This document shows positions 11,630-24,158 of a stretch of DNA of 64,000 bases, piece by piece. The stretch is taken from positions 5,406,501-5,470,500 of the forward strand of contig OY756965.1 in the NCBI GenBank assembly GCA_963580455.1. The letters run 5' to 3'. A model generated the notes under the pieces. The model saw only the letters and a program-made list of their open reading frames with translations. It had not been told where the DNA came from and ran no database searches. Position 1 is the first letter of the stretch. Each line of letters opens with the position of its first letter. The position numbers and the translations under genes were made by a program. The DNA is from Euonymus europaeus (lineage: Eukaryota > Streptophyta > Magnoliopsida > Celastrales > Celastraceae).

Positions 11630-13290
11630 AGCCTAGGAGGGGGCTGGTACCCAGCGTAGGCGTAGGCATCCGGCCTAGGAGGGGCTGGTGCCAGCGTAGG
11701 CACCCTTGTGCCAAACGTATGCATCCAGCCTAGGAAGGGTTGGTGCACCCTTGTGTCAGACGTAGACATTCAGCCTAAGAGGAGGCTGCGTAGGCACCTT
11801 TGTGCCAAAGGCAGGCATCGAGCCTAGGAGGGGGTTGGTGACCCAGAAGTATGCATCTAGCCTAGGAATGGGCTAGTGCCAAGCATATACACTTTTGCAC
11901 CAGGCTTAGGCATCCAACCTAGGTGAGGCTGGTGCACCCTTGTGCCAAACGTAGGCACTAGCCTAGGAGGAGCTGGTGCATTGCGTAGACATCCACCTAA
12001 GAGGAGGCTGCCTGACATCCAACCTAAGGGGAAGCTACTTAGGCCTCTAGCCTAGGAGAAAGCTGATGCCAAGCGTAGGTGTAGACACTCTTATGTCAGA
12101 TGAATGCATCCAACCCATAAGGGGTTGATGCCGAGTGAAGGCTTAGGCGGACTTATGCCAGATGTATATGTCCAGCCTAACCTAGGAGGGGCTAGTACGT
12201 AGACAACCTTTCACTAGATGTAGGCATGTAGCCTAAGAGGGGGTTGCGTAGGCGCCTATGCAACAAGCGTAGGCATGCAGCGTAGGCACTTTTGTGCTAG
12301 ATGAATACATCCAACCCAGGAGGGTTGATGCCAAATGAAGGCCTAGGCAGCCTTGTGCCAAATGTAGGCATGCAGTCTAAGAGGGGGCTGCGTAGGCATC
12401 GACATAGGCATTCTTATGCCAGATGAATGCATCCAACTCAAGATGGGTTGATGCAAGTGAAGGCTTAGGCAGCCTTGTGTCAGATGTAGGCATCCAGCCT
12501 AGGAGGGGCTGGTGCCTAGCGTAGGCGTAGGCACGTTGTGCCAGACGTAGACATCCAGCCTAGGAGGGGGTTGATGCCCAGCGTAGGCGTAGGCACTTTG
12601 TGCCAGACGTAGACGTCTAACCAAGGAGGGGCTCGTGCGTAGCCACCCTTACACCAGATGTAGGCATCGAGCCTAGAAGGGGCTGATGCCCAGCATAGGC
12701 GTAGGCACCTTATGCCAGGCATAGGCATCCAGCCTAGGAGGAAGCTGAGCGTAGGCGTAGGCACCTTGTGCCAGACGTAGGTATCCAGCCAAGAAAGGGC
12801 TGGCACCCTTGTGCTAGATGTAGGCATCTAGCTTAGGAGGGGTTAACACCCTTGTGCTAGAGGTAGGCATTGAGCCTAGGAGGAGGTTGGTGCCCAGCGT
12901 AGGCACTCTTGTGCCAGACGTATGCATCCAGCCTAGGAGGGACTGGTGCGCTCCTGTTCCAGATGTAGACGTCCAGCCTAGGAAGGGCTGGTGCGTAGGC
13001 GCCTTTTCACCAGATATAGGCATCCAGCCTAGGAGGGTTGGTGCCCAACATAACCGTAGGCACTCTTGTGCCAGATGAATGCATCCAACCTTGGAGCGAA
13101 TGCTTAGGTAGGCTTATGCCAAATGTAGGCGTCTAGCCTAGGAGGGGTTGGTGCGTAGGCATCCAGCCTAGGAGGGAGTTGGTGCCCAGCTTAGGCATAA
13201 CACCTTTGTGCAAGACGAATGCATCCAGCCTCGGAGGGGCTGATGCGCCATTATCTCTGGCTTAGACATCCAGCCTAAGAATGGGCTGCG
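11630..13290 (+). repeat. Array of about 70-base units with two hairpins each (second array)
   Basis: About 20 to 25 degenerate copies of a unit of roughly 60 to 75 bases. Each has AGCCTAGGAGGGGCT (stem AGCC/GGCT), then GGTGCCCAGCGTAGGC, then GGCACCTTGTGCC (stem GGCAC/GTGCC). GTAGGC and CATCCAGCC recur throughout. The open frames on both strands, all rich in Cys, Trp and Arg, are periodic translations of the unit and are not proteins. The array is GC-richer than its surroundings and occupies the place of pol. Confidence 0.9.
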
Positions 13291-13397
13291 TAGGCAACTT
13301 TGTGAAAAGTGTTATGATCCTACGAAAGGAGACCCAAGAGGCGAACCACTACTTGCTTTGTGTTAAGATGATTCAAGCCTTAATCCTTCATTCCTTT

Positions 13398-13423
13398 GGA
13401 AAGAAAAAAAGGCTGGGGGTTAT
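13398..13423 (+). other. Polypurine tract before the 3' LTR
   Basis: GGAAAGAAAAAAAGGCTGGGGG lies just before TTAT and the LTR start at 13424. It is mostly purine and correctly placed to prime plus-strand DNA. Confidence 0.65.
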
Positions 13424-13863
13424 TGTGGAGTATAAAAGTGTTATGCCACGTGACCGTTGGGAGACAATGGACACCTGGAGGCTGCACGTGGCACAAGACG
13501 ACAAGACGTATTGGGAGTGTGATACATAACTTGAACAACCTCCCACCTTTGGTGATGATCATGATCTCATAAACTTACCTTCAAAATTCAAGTGTAACTT
13601 CTCTTCAAAATTCAAACGGGGATTGCATCCACGATGCTAAGAGAGAAAGCAGGAGAGCGGTTACTTGATTTTATTATAAATAACACCCCTGTAACCATTT
13701 GAGGGAAGATAGTGAATGAGAAATACAAACTCTACCCGTGGAAGTAGGCATTCTTGCCGAACCACGTAAATCATCTGTGTGCTTTTACTTTCAATTCAGT
13801 TGCTTAGCCTGTGTGCATTCAACCCAAGAAACCCTAACGTCGATGCGGATTTTTGCATCGACA
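13424..13863 (+). repeat. 3' LTR of the gag-only element
   Basis: It matches 9023-9463 at all but about 27 positions, including one single-base gap. Most differences are transitions. Confidence 0.9.
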
Positions 13864-13868
13864 CTATA

Positions 13869-14769
13869 ATAATTGTATTCATCACCGATCCTTCATTTGG
13901 AAACCAAAACAATGAAATCACATATGCTTTTATAAACCACTTTCCCCTTAAGATCTTGGTTTACCTTTTCGTAGATCCGGGTAAGAGTGGATAGAGGCAT
14001 TTCACTACCCATAATTTCCGAATAAGTGAATAACCCTTTGAATTGAAGAACAATTTGTCTGAGATGATTTGCGAGCATCAATTTGATGAATTGATTAAAG
14101 AGAAGGAAAGAGTATGGGTGAAACTGATTGACATAAGACAAAGAGAACTAAAATTTATGGTATCTTATTTTTTAAGAGTTAATAACTGTTGTTCATCACT
14201 TTAATCTGATCGTCTAGTTGATTTGGAAGATATCCCTAAGTGAGCATTAATTCATCATTAAGATGGGGAAGAAGAAGAGTTCTGTAGATGAGAAGATATT
14301 GTACATGAACAAAATTAAAGAATTCAAATAAGTAAATATATATTGTTTGGTGGCATTCCAAGATGAATCCGCATGACAGCATGATGTTTCACTTGAAGAT
14401 TGCTTTAAGAATTATATACAATATAGATAGATAGATTGATGGTGCAAGTCTTGTTAAGCAAAATAGAAAAGCAGTGGTTGTCGTTGGAGTTAAACTTACC
14501 TCATCTCATCTTACCATAATTTAAGAACCCGCCCCACCTCACCTCACGGCCAAACCGATAATAATGTGAGTGTTTGGAGTTGCGTTTTATATACCATGTT
14601 TACCGTTCAATTTGAACGCAACGTGAAAAATTCATTTGGTGAAGGTGCGGTGCATTTCAGCTAGACGCCTAATTGAAAACACGGTACTCATTTTTAAACC
14701 TACATTCGCACAAAGCAAGTCAAGCCCCCTCGTCTGCGACGAAGTGGCCTCTCCTCTCCTGCTGTGAAC
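13869..14769. other. Region right of the gag-only element; no gene recognised
   Basis: This should include the rest of the split minus-strand Helitron. A minus-strand open frame at 13893-14141 encodes 82 residues that look protein-like (SEMPLSTLTRIYEKVNQDLK) but match no family I know. It could be a captured exon. The rest (14160-14650) has short tandem TAGATAGATAGAT near 14430 and nothing else that I can assign. Confidence 0.35.
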
Positions 14770-17700
14770 AATCTGGTAAGGATCTTCAACCCTTGCCCTT
14801 TTTTTTTTCCTATCTCACTCTCTCTTTACTCGCGTCTCTCGTTTATCTCTTATTCTGTGCAATTTTCAGAGCAAACCCTAGCTTATCCTACAAACACATT
14901 TTTATCTATGCTTTGGCTTTCTTTGACTACATATGAATTTATCTTTTATTTGTGGTTTGTGAGTTATTATGAATTCATAATGAGTTTAATATAGTATAGG
15001 CTAAGTTAATTAGTTAATTGTGTGCATGAAAAAGGTGTCAACCTGACTACTTTACTCCTAATTCATCTTCTTCTATCTTTTTTATATTTTTCTCTGTCTT
15101 CTTCAGAATAATTAATTTTGTGTTTACTAAAATTCCAAAAGCAAATGAATATCTGACTTGTGAGATCGAATGGGGACTTTTCTGAATAAGTGATATCTAT
15201 ACTTATATGTATTCTTGCAGAAAAGGCTGCTCATCCACGGCGAGTACCAGCTGTTCATACCTTCTGCTGCGAGTAGCCCATCTTGCACCTCGCACAAAAC
15301 GCCAACATCCTCTTGCGCAAAACTACGACGTTGCACAAAGGCTGATCATACACGGTGAGTACCAACACCCCTTGCACAAAACGACGGCGTTCTCTTGCAC
15401 ACCTCTTGCTTTCTCTTGCACCGTCTCCCCTCGCCCAGGGCACGCGAAAAACTTTATTCTCTTCGTTCTGGCTTCCTCCTCGCCTCTTCACTCTTAGTCT
15501 CTCTTTACCAATCTTACTGGCCTCAGCAGTGATCCTTTGTGTCCTCCGTGTTGCCGTTGCCTGCGGTGGCTTTGCTTGGCCTCTCCTCCAACACCTCCGA
15601 TATTGGTCGCTCTCAATCTCTGTTTTACCACCTTCGTTTACGGTCTCTGCACTTTGGATTCTTTTTCTCTTTGGCTTCAGCAGTGATTCTTCTCGCCCTA
15701 TTATACACAGCCTTTTGCTTGTGCAAGTCTGCGGTTGGTTTTTCTTGGGCTCCCCTCCTACATTGGTCGCGCGGATGCTTTTGGTCTTGGTCAATTTCTG
15801 TTTTGCAACCTTGGTTGACAGTCTCTTCTCGCTGGCTTCTTTATCTACACCACTAATCGTTCTCCTTGATTTAATACACCACGGTTTCTTTGCTTGGATT
15901 CGTGCTCCTCGATTTTTCCGTCTTATCAGCACTGATCGCTGCCTCTTAGGGTTTCCGCCCCAAATCATTGATCGTTCTCTAATATTGGTCTTCGTCTTAC
16001 ATTATTGGTTAGTCCTCAACTATCTTTTGCTCTCTATTTTCACTTCGACCGCTGCTAGGTATAATCGCCTAATGCTCCTTATGTTTTCCTTTGTTCTCAT
16101 GCTTGCCTTTTAGCTAAGAGCCTTCTACCTATTGTTGGGGCTTCGCTAATCGATAATCTTGAAATCTTGCTCGAAAAAAGAAATCCAAGCTCCAGGTAGG
16201 CTACCTGTTGTAAGTACTAGCTGTAAATTCTCTTTTATATATTGATTGTTTGGGTCTTCTTAGCTTTTCACATTCATGTGGTTGCCATCTTTTATCCTTT
16301 AGTCTGGGATTTTAGTCTTCATATTGTATGGAAAATGTTTGTTAAAATTTCATATAAAAATGAAATCAACCGCAGACCACAACTGAGCAGAGGCATTATT
16401 AATGTTTGTTTCCTACAGTAGCGTAAAAGGGTTGCGATCAATTATTTGTCAGGTGAAAGTAATTGGTGTTAATTTGATTATGGGTGTTGGCAACTATATA
16501 CTAATTGGTTTTTGTGTCAATTGGCTCGGTATTTTAAGTTTATTTTAGTCGATCTTGAATTTCAAGTTATGGAAGTGGTGTTAAAGACAAGATACACGAG
16601 GTCTTACCCCAGCGTTGTAGTGAGGTTGTTTCAGTTGTATATAATAAGATTAAGTTTTGCACAAATTTGGTATTTTGGTTTCAAAAACTTAGTTCCAATT
16701 AGTAATTGAACGGACCTGTTGTGTGCCAAACTTATATTCAGTTGACTAACATTGTCATCGAGTTATATTTGTTGTTTTGAAAATCTTTATCTTAAAATGT
16801 GCTATACCTAGGCTAAAAACACCATTTGACCACAGCCTTAAAATTGTGAGTACCATGAGGATGAAAAACTATTACAGTTGACATTGCCATTTACCGTTGC
16901 CATTTAACCATTAGAGCATACTATCAGTCGAATTATATTGCCACTTGGTCCTATCTAAAGCCACAACATTGGCTTATACTGCAGTTTTTTTATCACTTTC
17001 ATTTACATGCTTATTATTATTATTATTTTCAAATCTTGGTTGTTCTCTTCTTTGTATGTTGGTTACTCTTTTCTTGACATTACGGTTATTAACTCCACTT
17101 TAATATTTGGTCTTATTTTATGATGCTACCCAATCTGCCTTGCCAATTTTTGAACTGTAATTTAATATTACATCTGATGTTGTTTGTAAAAGGCAAACAA
17201 AATAAATTATGATACACTACCTGTTGTAAGGAGTAGTTGTAAATCCTCTCTTTTAGACAATATATATTGACTGCTTGGATATTTTTAGTTTGTTTACATT
17301 CATGCGGGTCATGCCTTGTAATAGTTTCTCATTGTTCAAATCTCATTTTATAATTTTTATCCAAATGCAGGTAAAAAGGTTTGCAGCTATCAAATTAACG
17401 TCTGTCAATAAGCTTATGGTATTGGAATAAGGTGAGCTCTTTTTCCAAATTGATGTCTAATATTTGGTGCATGAATCTACTGTTACTTTGATATGTTCTT
17501 AATCTGCCTTGTCACCCTCTCTGCATTGCTCTGCTTTTGTCATTTGTGTTTGGCAATATGATGTTTTAATTCCCTTAGAATATATACCACCCAGATTTTG
17601 AAGTGTTTTTGCCTAGATTCTAGAAATGCATTAAACATGTAATTGTACTACGTTTTTATATAAATTGTGCATTGCATCCACTTTTAAAGTGATATTTAAC

Positions 17701-17985
17701 TTCAAATTTACAGCTAAAGTAGTAGCGGCCGTTTCCCTGTAACTTTTCCGCACTCTTTACATTAATCTAAATACCAAACAACTTAAGTCCACTTACTGAT
17801 TTAAAATTCATATGCATTTAAAATTGGGATTCTTCGGCTTTTATGGATCTATTATTGCATAATTTTATATGAAGCTTATTAGGTTACTTTAACATTATAG
17901 ATATGCTCTAAATGCATCTACTGCTTGCTTAATCTCCATCAATTATTGCATAGTATCAAACAATTATAAACATCATTGTTTTAGG
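14770..17985 (+). other. Leader and intron-like region upstream of the Helitron Rep gene
   Basis: A long non-coding stretch. AGCAAACCCTAG near 14871 resembles a plant 5'-UTR telo-box. AAGGCTGCTCATCCACGGCGA (15229) recurs as AAGGCTGATCATACACGGTGA (about 15338). Two diverged copies of a 155-180-base pyrimidine-rich block start near 15521 and 15675. A 100-base segment beginning CTACCTGTTGTAAG occurs at 16201 and again at 17217. A splice acceptor (TTGTTTTAG) ends just before the Rep ATG at 17986. The large open frames at 15255-15968 (minus) and 15355-16113 (plus) overlap each other and reflect base composition. The Helitron 5' end (TC) is probably in or just left of this region, but I could not fix it. 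Confidence 0.5.
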
Positions 17986-20900
17986 ATGGAATATAGGGAG
18001 GTGTGTAGGATTAATCGATATATTCGGAAGCAAACAATGCGCGAACAAAGAAACTTGTCTCGTAATTAGGATATTGCATCTACTTCTCAATCTCCTGCAT
18101 GCACTGCTTCGTCTATTCATCCTCAAAGAAAGAGACAACGTTCTCAAACTCGCCAAATGCACGGATATGCTTCAACACTTGATCTAGGAATTCCAAGCTA
18201 TAGTTGTCATCACTGTGGTGCTATTTTCTGGCATGCAGAGCGGGTAAAATCACTTGGCAGTACAACTCCAATCTTCTCTATTTGTTGTAGACAGGGGCGT
18301 GTTGCTCTCCCTAATATGCAAGATCCTCCAGAACTGTTGAAGGAACTGTTCAGCTACAGTACAAGCCCAACTTCAAAAAAATTCCATAATCAAATACGAC
18401 TTTACAATTCTGTTTTTGCATTCACATCCATACGCGTTAAGGTGGATAGGGAGATCAACAAGGGACAAGGGCCATATGTATTCAAGATTAATGGTCAAAA
18501 CCATCATTTAATTGGGTCTCTTCTGCTAATGACTGGAGAAAAACCTCATTTTGCTCAACTGTATGTTTATGACACAGAGAACGAAGCCTCAAATTGAATG
18601 TCTGTTGTTACTGGTCAGAATATGTCTGACAAACTTGATGAAACCATCATCTCTTAGATGATTCAAATGTTTGACATGGTGAATCCATTGGCAAAGGCAT
18701 TTCGGATGGCAAGGGATCATTTTGCCGCAAGAGAGATTAGGCAAGTATCTTTAACATTATCTGCTAGGCGCACAGGAGATGGCTCACAGTACAATACTCC
18801 TGCTGCACCGGAGATGGCAGGCTTGATTGTGGGTGACATTGGTATGACGGAACACGGCCGTGATATTATTGTGCAGCAACAATCCAAGGCTTTAAGGCGT
18901 ATAAATGATTTACATCCGTCATTTATGGCAATGCAACACCCATTTTTATTCCCCTTTGGAGAAGATGGTTATAGGCTTAATATTGCTTATCGGGTAAATG
19001 AAGATGGACCAAAGATCAAAAGAGGCCATGTAACACGCCGTGAATTTTACTCCTATATGCTACAACAGAGAACTGACGGGTTTGGTTTACTGGTTAGAGG
19101 AGGAAAACTATATCAACAATACATTGTTGATGCCTTCACTTCCATAGAGGATGAAAGATTACGTTATATACGTTACCAACACCAGCAAGAACATTACAGA
19201 TCAGAGATCTATAGGGGTGTTCAAGATGCATTTATAAGGGGAGATGTAGCATCAAGTTCTATAGGACAGCGTGTGATTCTTCCATCCAGTTTCACTGGAA
19301 GCCCGCGTTATATGATCCAGAACTACCATGATGCGATGGCAATATGTCGTTCTCGTAGGAACCCAAATCTTTTCATTACCTTCACATGTAACATCCAATG
19401 GAATGAGATTAAGAATGCATTAGCATTGATACCGGGTCAAAAAATGGAAGATAGACCAGACATCATCTCCCGTGTATTCCATATGAAACTTAATGAATTT
19501 GTAGATGATATAAAGAAGGGCAATTACTTCGGCGTCATCACCGGTGCAATCTATACCGTCGAATTCCAGAAAAGAGGGTTGCCCCATGTTCATATCATTG
19601 TTTGGCTGAGCGAAGCAGATAAATTCCCAACACCGATAGATATCGATCGGATAATCTGTGCTGAAATTCCAGATCAGCAAAAAGAACCTCTACTTCACGC
19701 TATTGTCACTAAATTCATGGTCCACGGTCCTTGTGGAACTGCAAATCCAAAAGCACCGTGCATGAAGAATGGTAAGTGCATGAAGCATTTTCCCAAAAAG
19801 ATTGAAGCTGAAACTATGATAGGTGAAGATGGGTATGCCATATATCGAAGGAGAGATGATGGGAATACAGTTACTAAATCTGGAGTTGAACTTGATAACA
19901 GGTGTGTTGTGCCTTATAATAAAGGCCTACTGGTAAAATATGATGCTCATATTAACGTGGAGTGGTGCAATCGGTCAAGAGCTATAAAATACTTATTTAA
20001 GTACGTGAATAAAGGCCCCGACAGGACTAGAGCACTATTGCAGGAAATTCCAAACGAAGCATCTGCTAATTCAATCTCACAACCTCAGATTGTTGATGAG
20101 ATAAAGATGTATTTTGATTGTCGCTACGTTGGTCCACATGAATCTGCTTGGAGGATCTTCGAATTCCATATACATTACAAATCTCCTAACGTAGAAAGTC
20201 TATCAATACACCTACCTCTTATGAACAATGTCATATTTAGAGGCAATATTGATGTAGATCAGGTCTTACAAAGACCGGGAATAGAGAAAACAATGTTAAC
20301 AGAGTGGATGTTTACAAATACCCTCAATGAAGACACACAACAACTTACATATGCTAAATTTCCTTCGTTCTGGAGATGGGATGAGGCAAATAAAATATGG
20401 TTTCGAAGACAAAGAGGTGATTGCATTGGAAGAATTACATACATACATCCTTCTGCAGGTGAAGCCTACTATCTTAGAGTTCTACTCTCTCATGTCAAAG
20501 GGCCGAAGAACTTTGTTGATATAAGAACTGTGAATGGTGATGTTCATCAAACATTTAAACAAGCGTGTAATGCCATGGGTTTGATAGGAGATGATAGAGA
20601 GTGGCATCAAGCCATGGATGAGGCTTCAGGGTGGGCAACATCAACTGAGCTTCGCAACTTGTTTGTTACAATGCTGCTCTTTTGTGAGGTCACAGATGCA
20701 AAGAATTTATTTGAAGGATCTCTAGAGTTCATGAAAGAAGACATCATTTTTAAGCTTAAACATGTGATGGGAATATCCACAGTGCATATCTCTGATGAAG
20801 AAGTGAGGAATCGAGTTATCATCGAAATACAAAAATTATTAAAAAAAAACAACTCATCCCTCAATGACCACGGACTTCCAGAGCCTGCACGTGTTCAACA

Positions 20901-22467
20901 ATTAGATGATGGGAACACAATCTTATGGGAAGAAATGGCCCACAACACTAACGACCTTCAGGAGCAAAACATACACTTCTCAACTCAAATGAATGAGGGC
21001 CAGAAACAAGTGTATGACGCTGTTTTAAATGCAGTATACAGTGATGCAGGGGGTTTCTTCTTCCTATATGGTCATGGTGGGACAGGAAAAACCTTTGTTT
21101 ATAATGCAATCATCAACCAACTACGTTCACAAGGAAAGATTGTTATAGCAGTTGCATCCTCTGGTGTTGCATCACTGCTGCTTCCAGGCGGTCGAACAGC
21201 ACACTCAAGGTTTAAAATACCAATTGAAATCCATGAAAATTCAAGCTGCCATATCAAAAAAGGAACCCATCTTGCAGAGCTAATGTTGAAATCTAGCCTA
21301 ATTGTTTGGGATGAGGCTCCTATGGCCCACCGTCATTGCTTTGAAGCCTTAGATAGAACTCTAGCAGACATTTTAGTACCAGATGGTGAGTTATCAAACA
21401 ACTTGCCATTTGGAGGAAAAACCGTGCTACTGGGAGGTGACTTCAGGCAAATCTTGCCAGTGGTGATGAAAGGGTCAAGGCATGACACTGTTAAATCTTG
21501 CATAACACAATCACTCCTTTGGGAAAAATGCAAAGTTTACCACTTGACACAAAATATGAGATTATCATCCATTCCATTGCAGGAGCAACATGTCTCTAAA
21601 CTAGCTGATTTTAGCAAATGGCTACTGGACATAGGCGAGGGCAACGCATTTGCTACAAAATTACACGATGAGGAAGAACATCCTTCTTGGATTAATATAC
21701 CAACTGAACTGCTTGTCCAATCTGTCACTAGGGATGTTGAAGATATAACCTCTGAAATCTACAGTGAGCTGCCATTATTATACAAAAATGAAGAATATCT
21801 GAAGGAGAGAGCAATTATTACAGCTACTAATGATATTGTAGACATCATCAACACTCATGTGTTATCTTTGGTGCCTATTGAGCAGAAAAGCTATCTTAGT
21901 TTTGATTCAATCTATAAGGAAGCTGGTTCCTCAAGTGAAGATGACATATTGTATCCAGCCGAATTCTTAAATTCATTGACATTTAATGGCGTCCCTAATC
22001 ATGAGTTGAAGCTGAAGGTTAATACTCCAGTTATGCTTTTGCGGAATATTAATCAGAGCAATGGTCTTTGCAATGGCACAAAGTTGTTAGTAACCAAGTT
22101 AGGGGAAAGAGTGATCCAAGCAACCATAATTACTGGCAGCCATATTGGTGATAAGATATGTATTCCAAGGATCATAATGTCAGCTACAGAAAGCAAATGG
22201 CCATTCACCATGAGGCGCAGGCAGTTCCCCTTACGGTTATCATATGCAATGACAATAAATAAGAGCCAAGGACAAACATTAGCGAAATTAGGCCTCTACC
22301 TTCCAAGGCCAATATTCACACATGGCCAGTTATACGTGGCGGCATCAAGAGTAACAACTTCCAAGGGACTCAGGATACTTTTGAATGGACAATCTGACAA
22401 AGAAAAGACGCACACTAAAAACATTGTTTATAAAGAGATATTTGAGGGTGTTGACTCAAGTGCATAA
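17986..22467 (+). pseudogene. Helitron Rep-helicase (RepHel), nearly complete, three in-frame stops
   Basis: Helitron RepHel nicks, unwinds and transfers the element by rolling-circle replication. One frame of 1493 codons runs from ATG 17986 to TAA 22465. It is broken only by TAG 18067-18069, TGA 18595-18597 and TAG 18655-18657; the last 1269 codons (18658-22467) are uninterrupted. Domains in order are a Cys-His zinc-binding stretch YSCHHCGAIFWHAE (near 18200), the helitron-like N domain, and the HUH nuclease motif GLPHVHIIVW (about 19580). The two catalytic tyrosines are in KYLFKYVNKG (about 19987). The Pif1-type helicase has Walker A GHGGTGKT (about 21071), Walker B IVWDEAPM, GGDFRQILPV, and the C-terminal MTINKSQGQTL and LYVAASRV motifs. 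The normal length is about 1400-1500 residues. Translation from an internal ATG would still give Rep plus helicase. Confidence 0.92.
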
Positions 22468-24158
22468 CATAGATTAATATACACTATTCCGCAGCAAGGA
22501 CAGTGACATCCTTCAAAGGTAAATCATAATAACTACATTATTCAGATACATTCAATGGTCTTATAAAATTTTATAAACTATTAAAGTCTAAAAAAATTTG
22601 CAGGGAAGCCTACATTGTCAAGCATGTTAGCAACCATGATATAGTTTGATATTAATATCTCCATAGTGTGAATAACATCTGCATTTTTTTAAGTATGTTG
22701 TGCTTTCTGCTACTTATTTGGCATATATTTAATGCTTATACAATTTGTAGACCCATGCTTGTATTCTTGATGTCTGATACCTCTATATTGTTTTCCTAAA
22801 CTTGCAGACTTTTCATTTCAAAGCAAACTTGCTCCTTCAGATCCAGTGATCAGACATGAGATATGAATCACTTCATATAATTCTTTTTATGTATGTTCCT
22901 GTTTTTCCCAGTCTATTAATTTAGCAAGCATATAAGTTTTCCATGCGTGCTTTGGATGTTAGTCAATCTTCTAAGTTCAAGGACTTCATTTGCAAACTCT
23001 GTGGCAACAGGACTAAAATTGGTTCATTGCCCAAACTCTATTGCAACAGGATCAAGGCAGGCGCAATATAAAGAATTTTTTTGGACCATTTTGTTGGTAT
23101 GTTTATATGATCATCATATTCTCATTACATTATTTATTATTCAATATGCTATCTGCATAAACAAAAACTTCATTATCATAGTTTACAATCAAATTGTCCA
23201 GGCTTCAAGCTTCCACATCTGTTAGCGTTTGACACTGATGAAATTCATCTTGCATTTTACTCAATATTCAAAATTAGAAGGTGACCATTTGTATATCTTT
23301 GCTCCTTTCCAGCTTTAATCACTTCAATTTGTTGGTATGGATCCTCATTATATCTCCTTAAAACATTGTGTTGCATGCACACCAATACCTGTGAGGCAGC
23401 TGAAGCTTTTCACTGTATCATCTTGCTTCTGGGAGACCACCTCGAATATTAAGGTAACTTATGATTTTCCCCGTATTTGGGATTTCATCTCACATTTCTC
23501 TCTGAACAATATTTGGTCTATATTTGGTCTATCTTGCCTAGGTAGAGTGAACTATATTTAGACAATAAAAAGAATAAGACTGCTTTCATCTATGTTGAAA
23601 AGACATTTTGCATTAGTAAATTATTATGTTCTTAATTATCCACTTTCTTTTATTTCCTTTTCATTTCAGGTTCTGGCGTGTGTTTATGGTTACAGGCTCA
23701 TGAGCAGTGTTTTTTTTTTTTTTTGAATGTCACATGCCTAATGAACTCTCTAGCTCATCATGTGGTGTGCACGGCTGCTGTGTTGTCATTATATTTTACA
23801 CTCTCTAATTAATTATATTGTATTTTAACCTTTCAGAAAACACGTTTTTGGTAATTTCCTTCTTTGTTGGAGGCTCAATATATTGACACACCCAACCATC
23901 TGATCTGTTATTCGAAAAAAGTTGGCTACAATAAGATCAAATCTTAAAAGGCAACATAACTGAGATTCTTTGACTCTCTCATTTTATTTTAAATCTAAAA
24001 ATTGAAAATACCTATTTGAAGGAGGAAACCTCATTTTATTTCATTATTCGCTTCATTCTTGGAATATATTTCATTTTTTTAATCAGTATTCAAAATCATT
24101 CACAGTCTTTTAACATATTTCATCTAAAATGCAGAAAATCTTAACCTGATTCAACGTC
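22468..24158 (+). other. 3' non-coding part of the Helitron
   Basis: About 1.7 kb with no recognisable gene; small open frames at 22947-23225 and 23337-23561 show no motif. An oligo-T run (23709-23724) and GT/AG-like sites suggest transcribed, spliced 3' sequence. No RPA-like or OTU gene is seen here. Confidence 0.5.

Larger units (their letters stand above)
9023..13863 (+). mobile_element. Complete non-autonomous Gypsy-type LTR element with gag only (TR-GAG)
   Basis: Two LTRs of 441 and 440 bases, each TGTGGAG...ATCGACA, bound an element of 4841 bases. The five bases CTATA flank both ends (9018-9022 and 13864-13868), proving a single insertion. The interior has a primer-binding site, one gag reading frame, two repeat arrays and a polypurine tract. 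There is no protease, reverse transcriptase, RNase H or integrase. Gag-only elements of this kind are known in plants as TR-GAG and depend on pol supplied by a relative. The LTRs differ at about 27 positions by my count, so the insertion is not very recent. It sits inside the Helitron whose end is at 8905. Confidence 0.9.

Noticed and set aside
12516..13078. Several Trp/Cys/Arg-rich frames on both strands
   Set aside because: They are periodic translations of the 70-base hairpin repeat.
11170..13290. Possible CRISPR array
   Set aside because: The repeats are degenerate, of changing length and without unique spacers, and they lie inside an LTR element in plant DNA.
15255..16113. Two overlapping 237- and 252-residue frames on opposite strands
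   Set aside because: They mirror each other across pyrimidine-rich, internally duplicated leader DNA. One is hydrophobic and the other Arg/Lys-rich, as base composition alone predicts.
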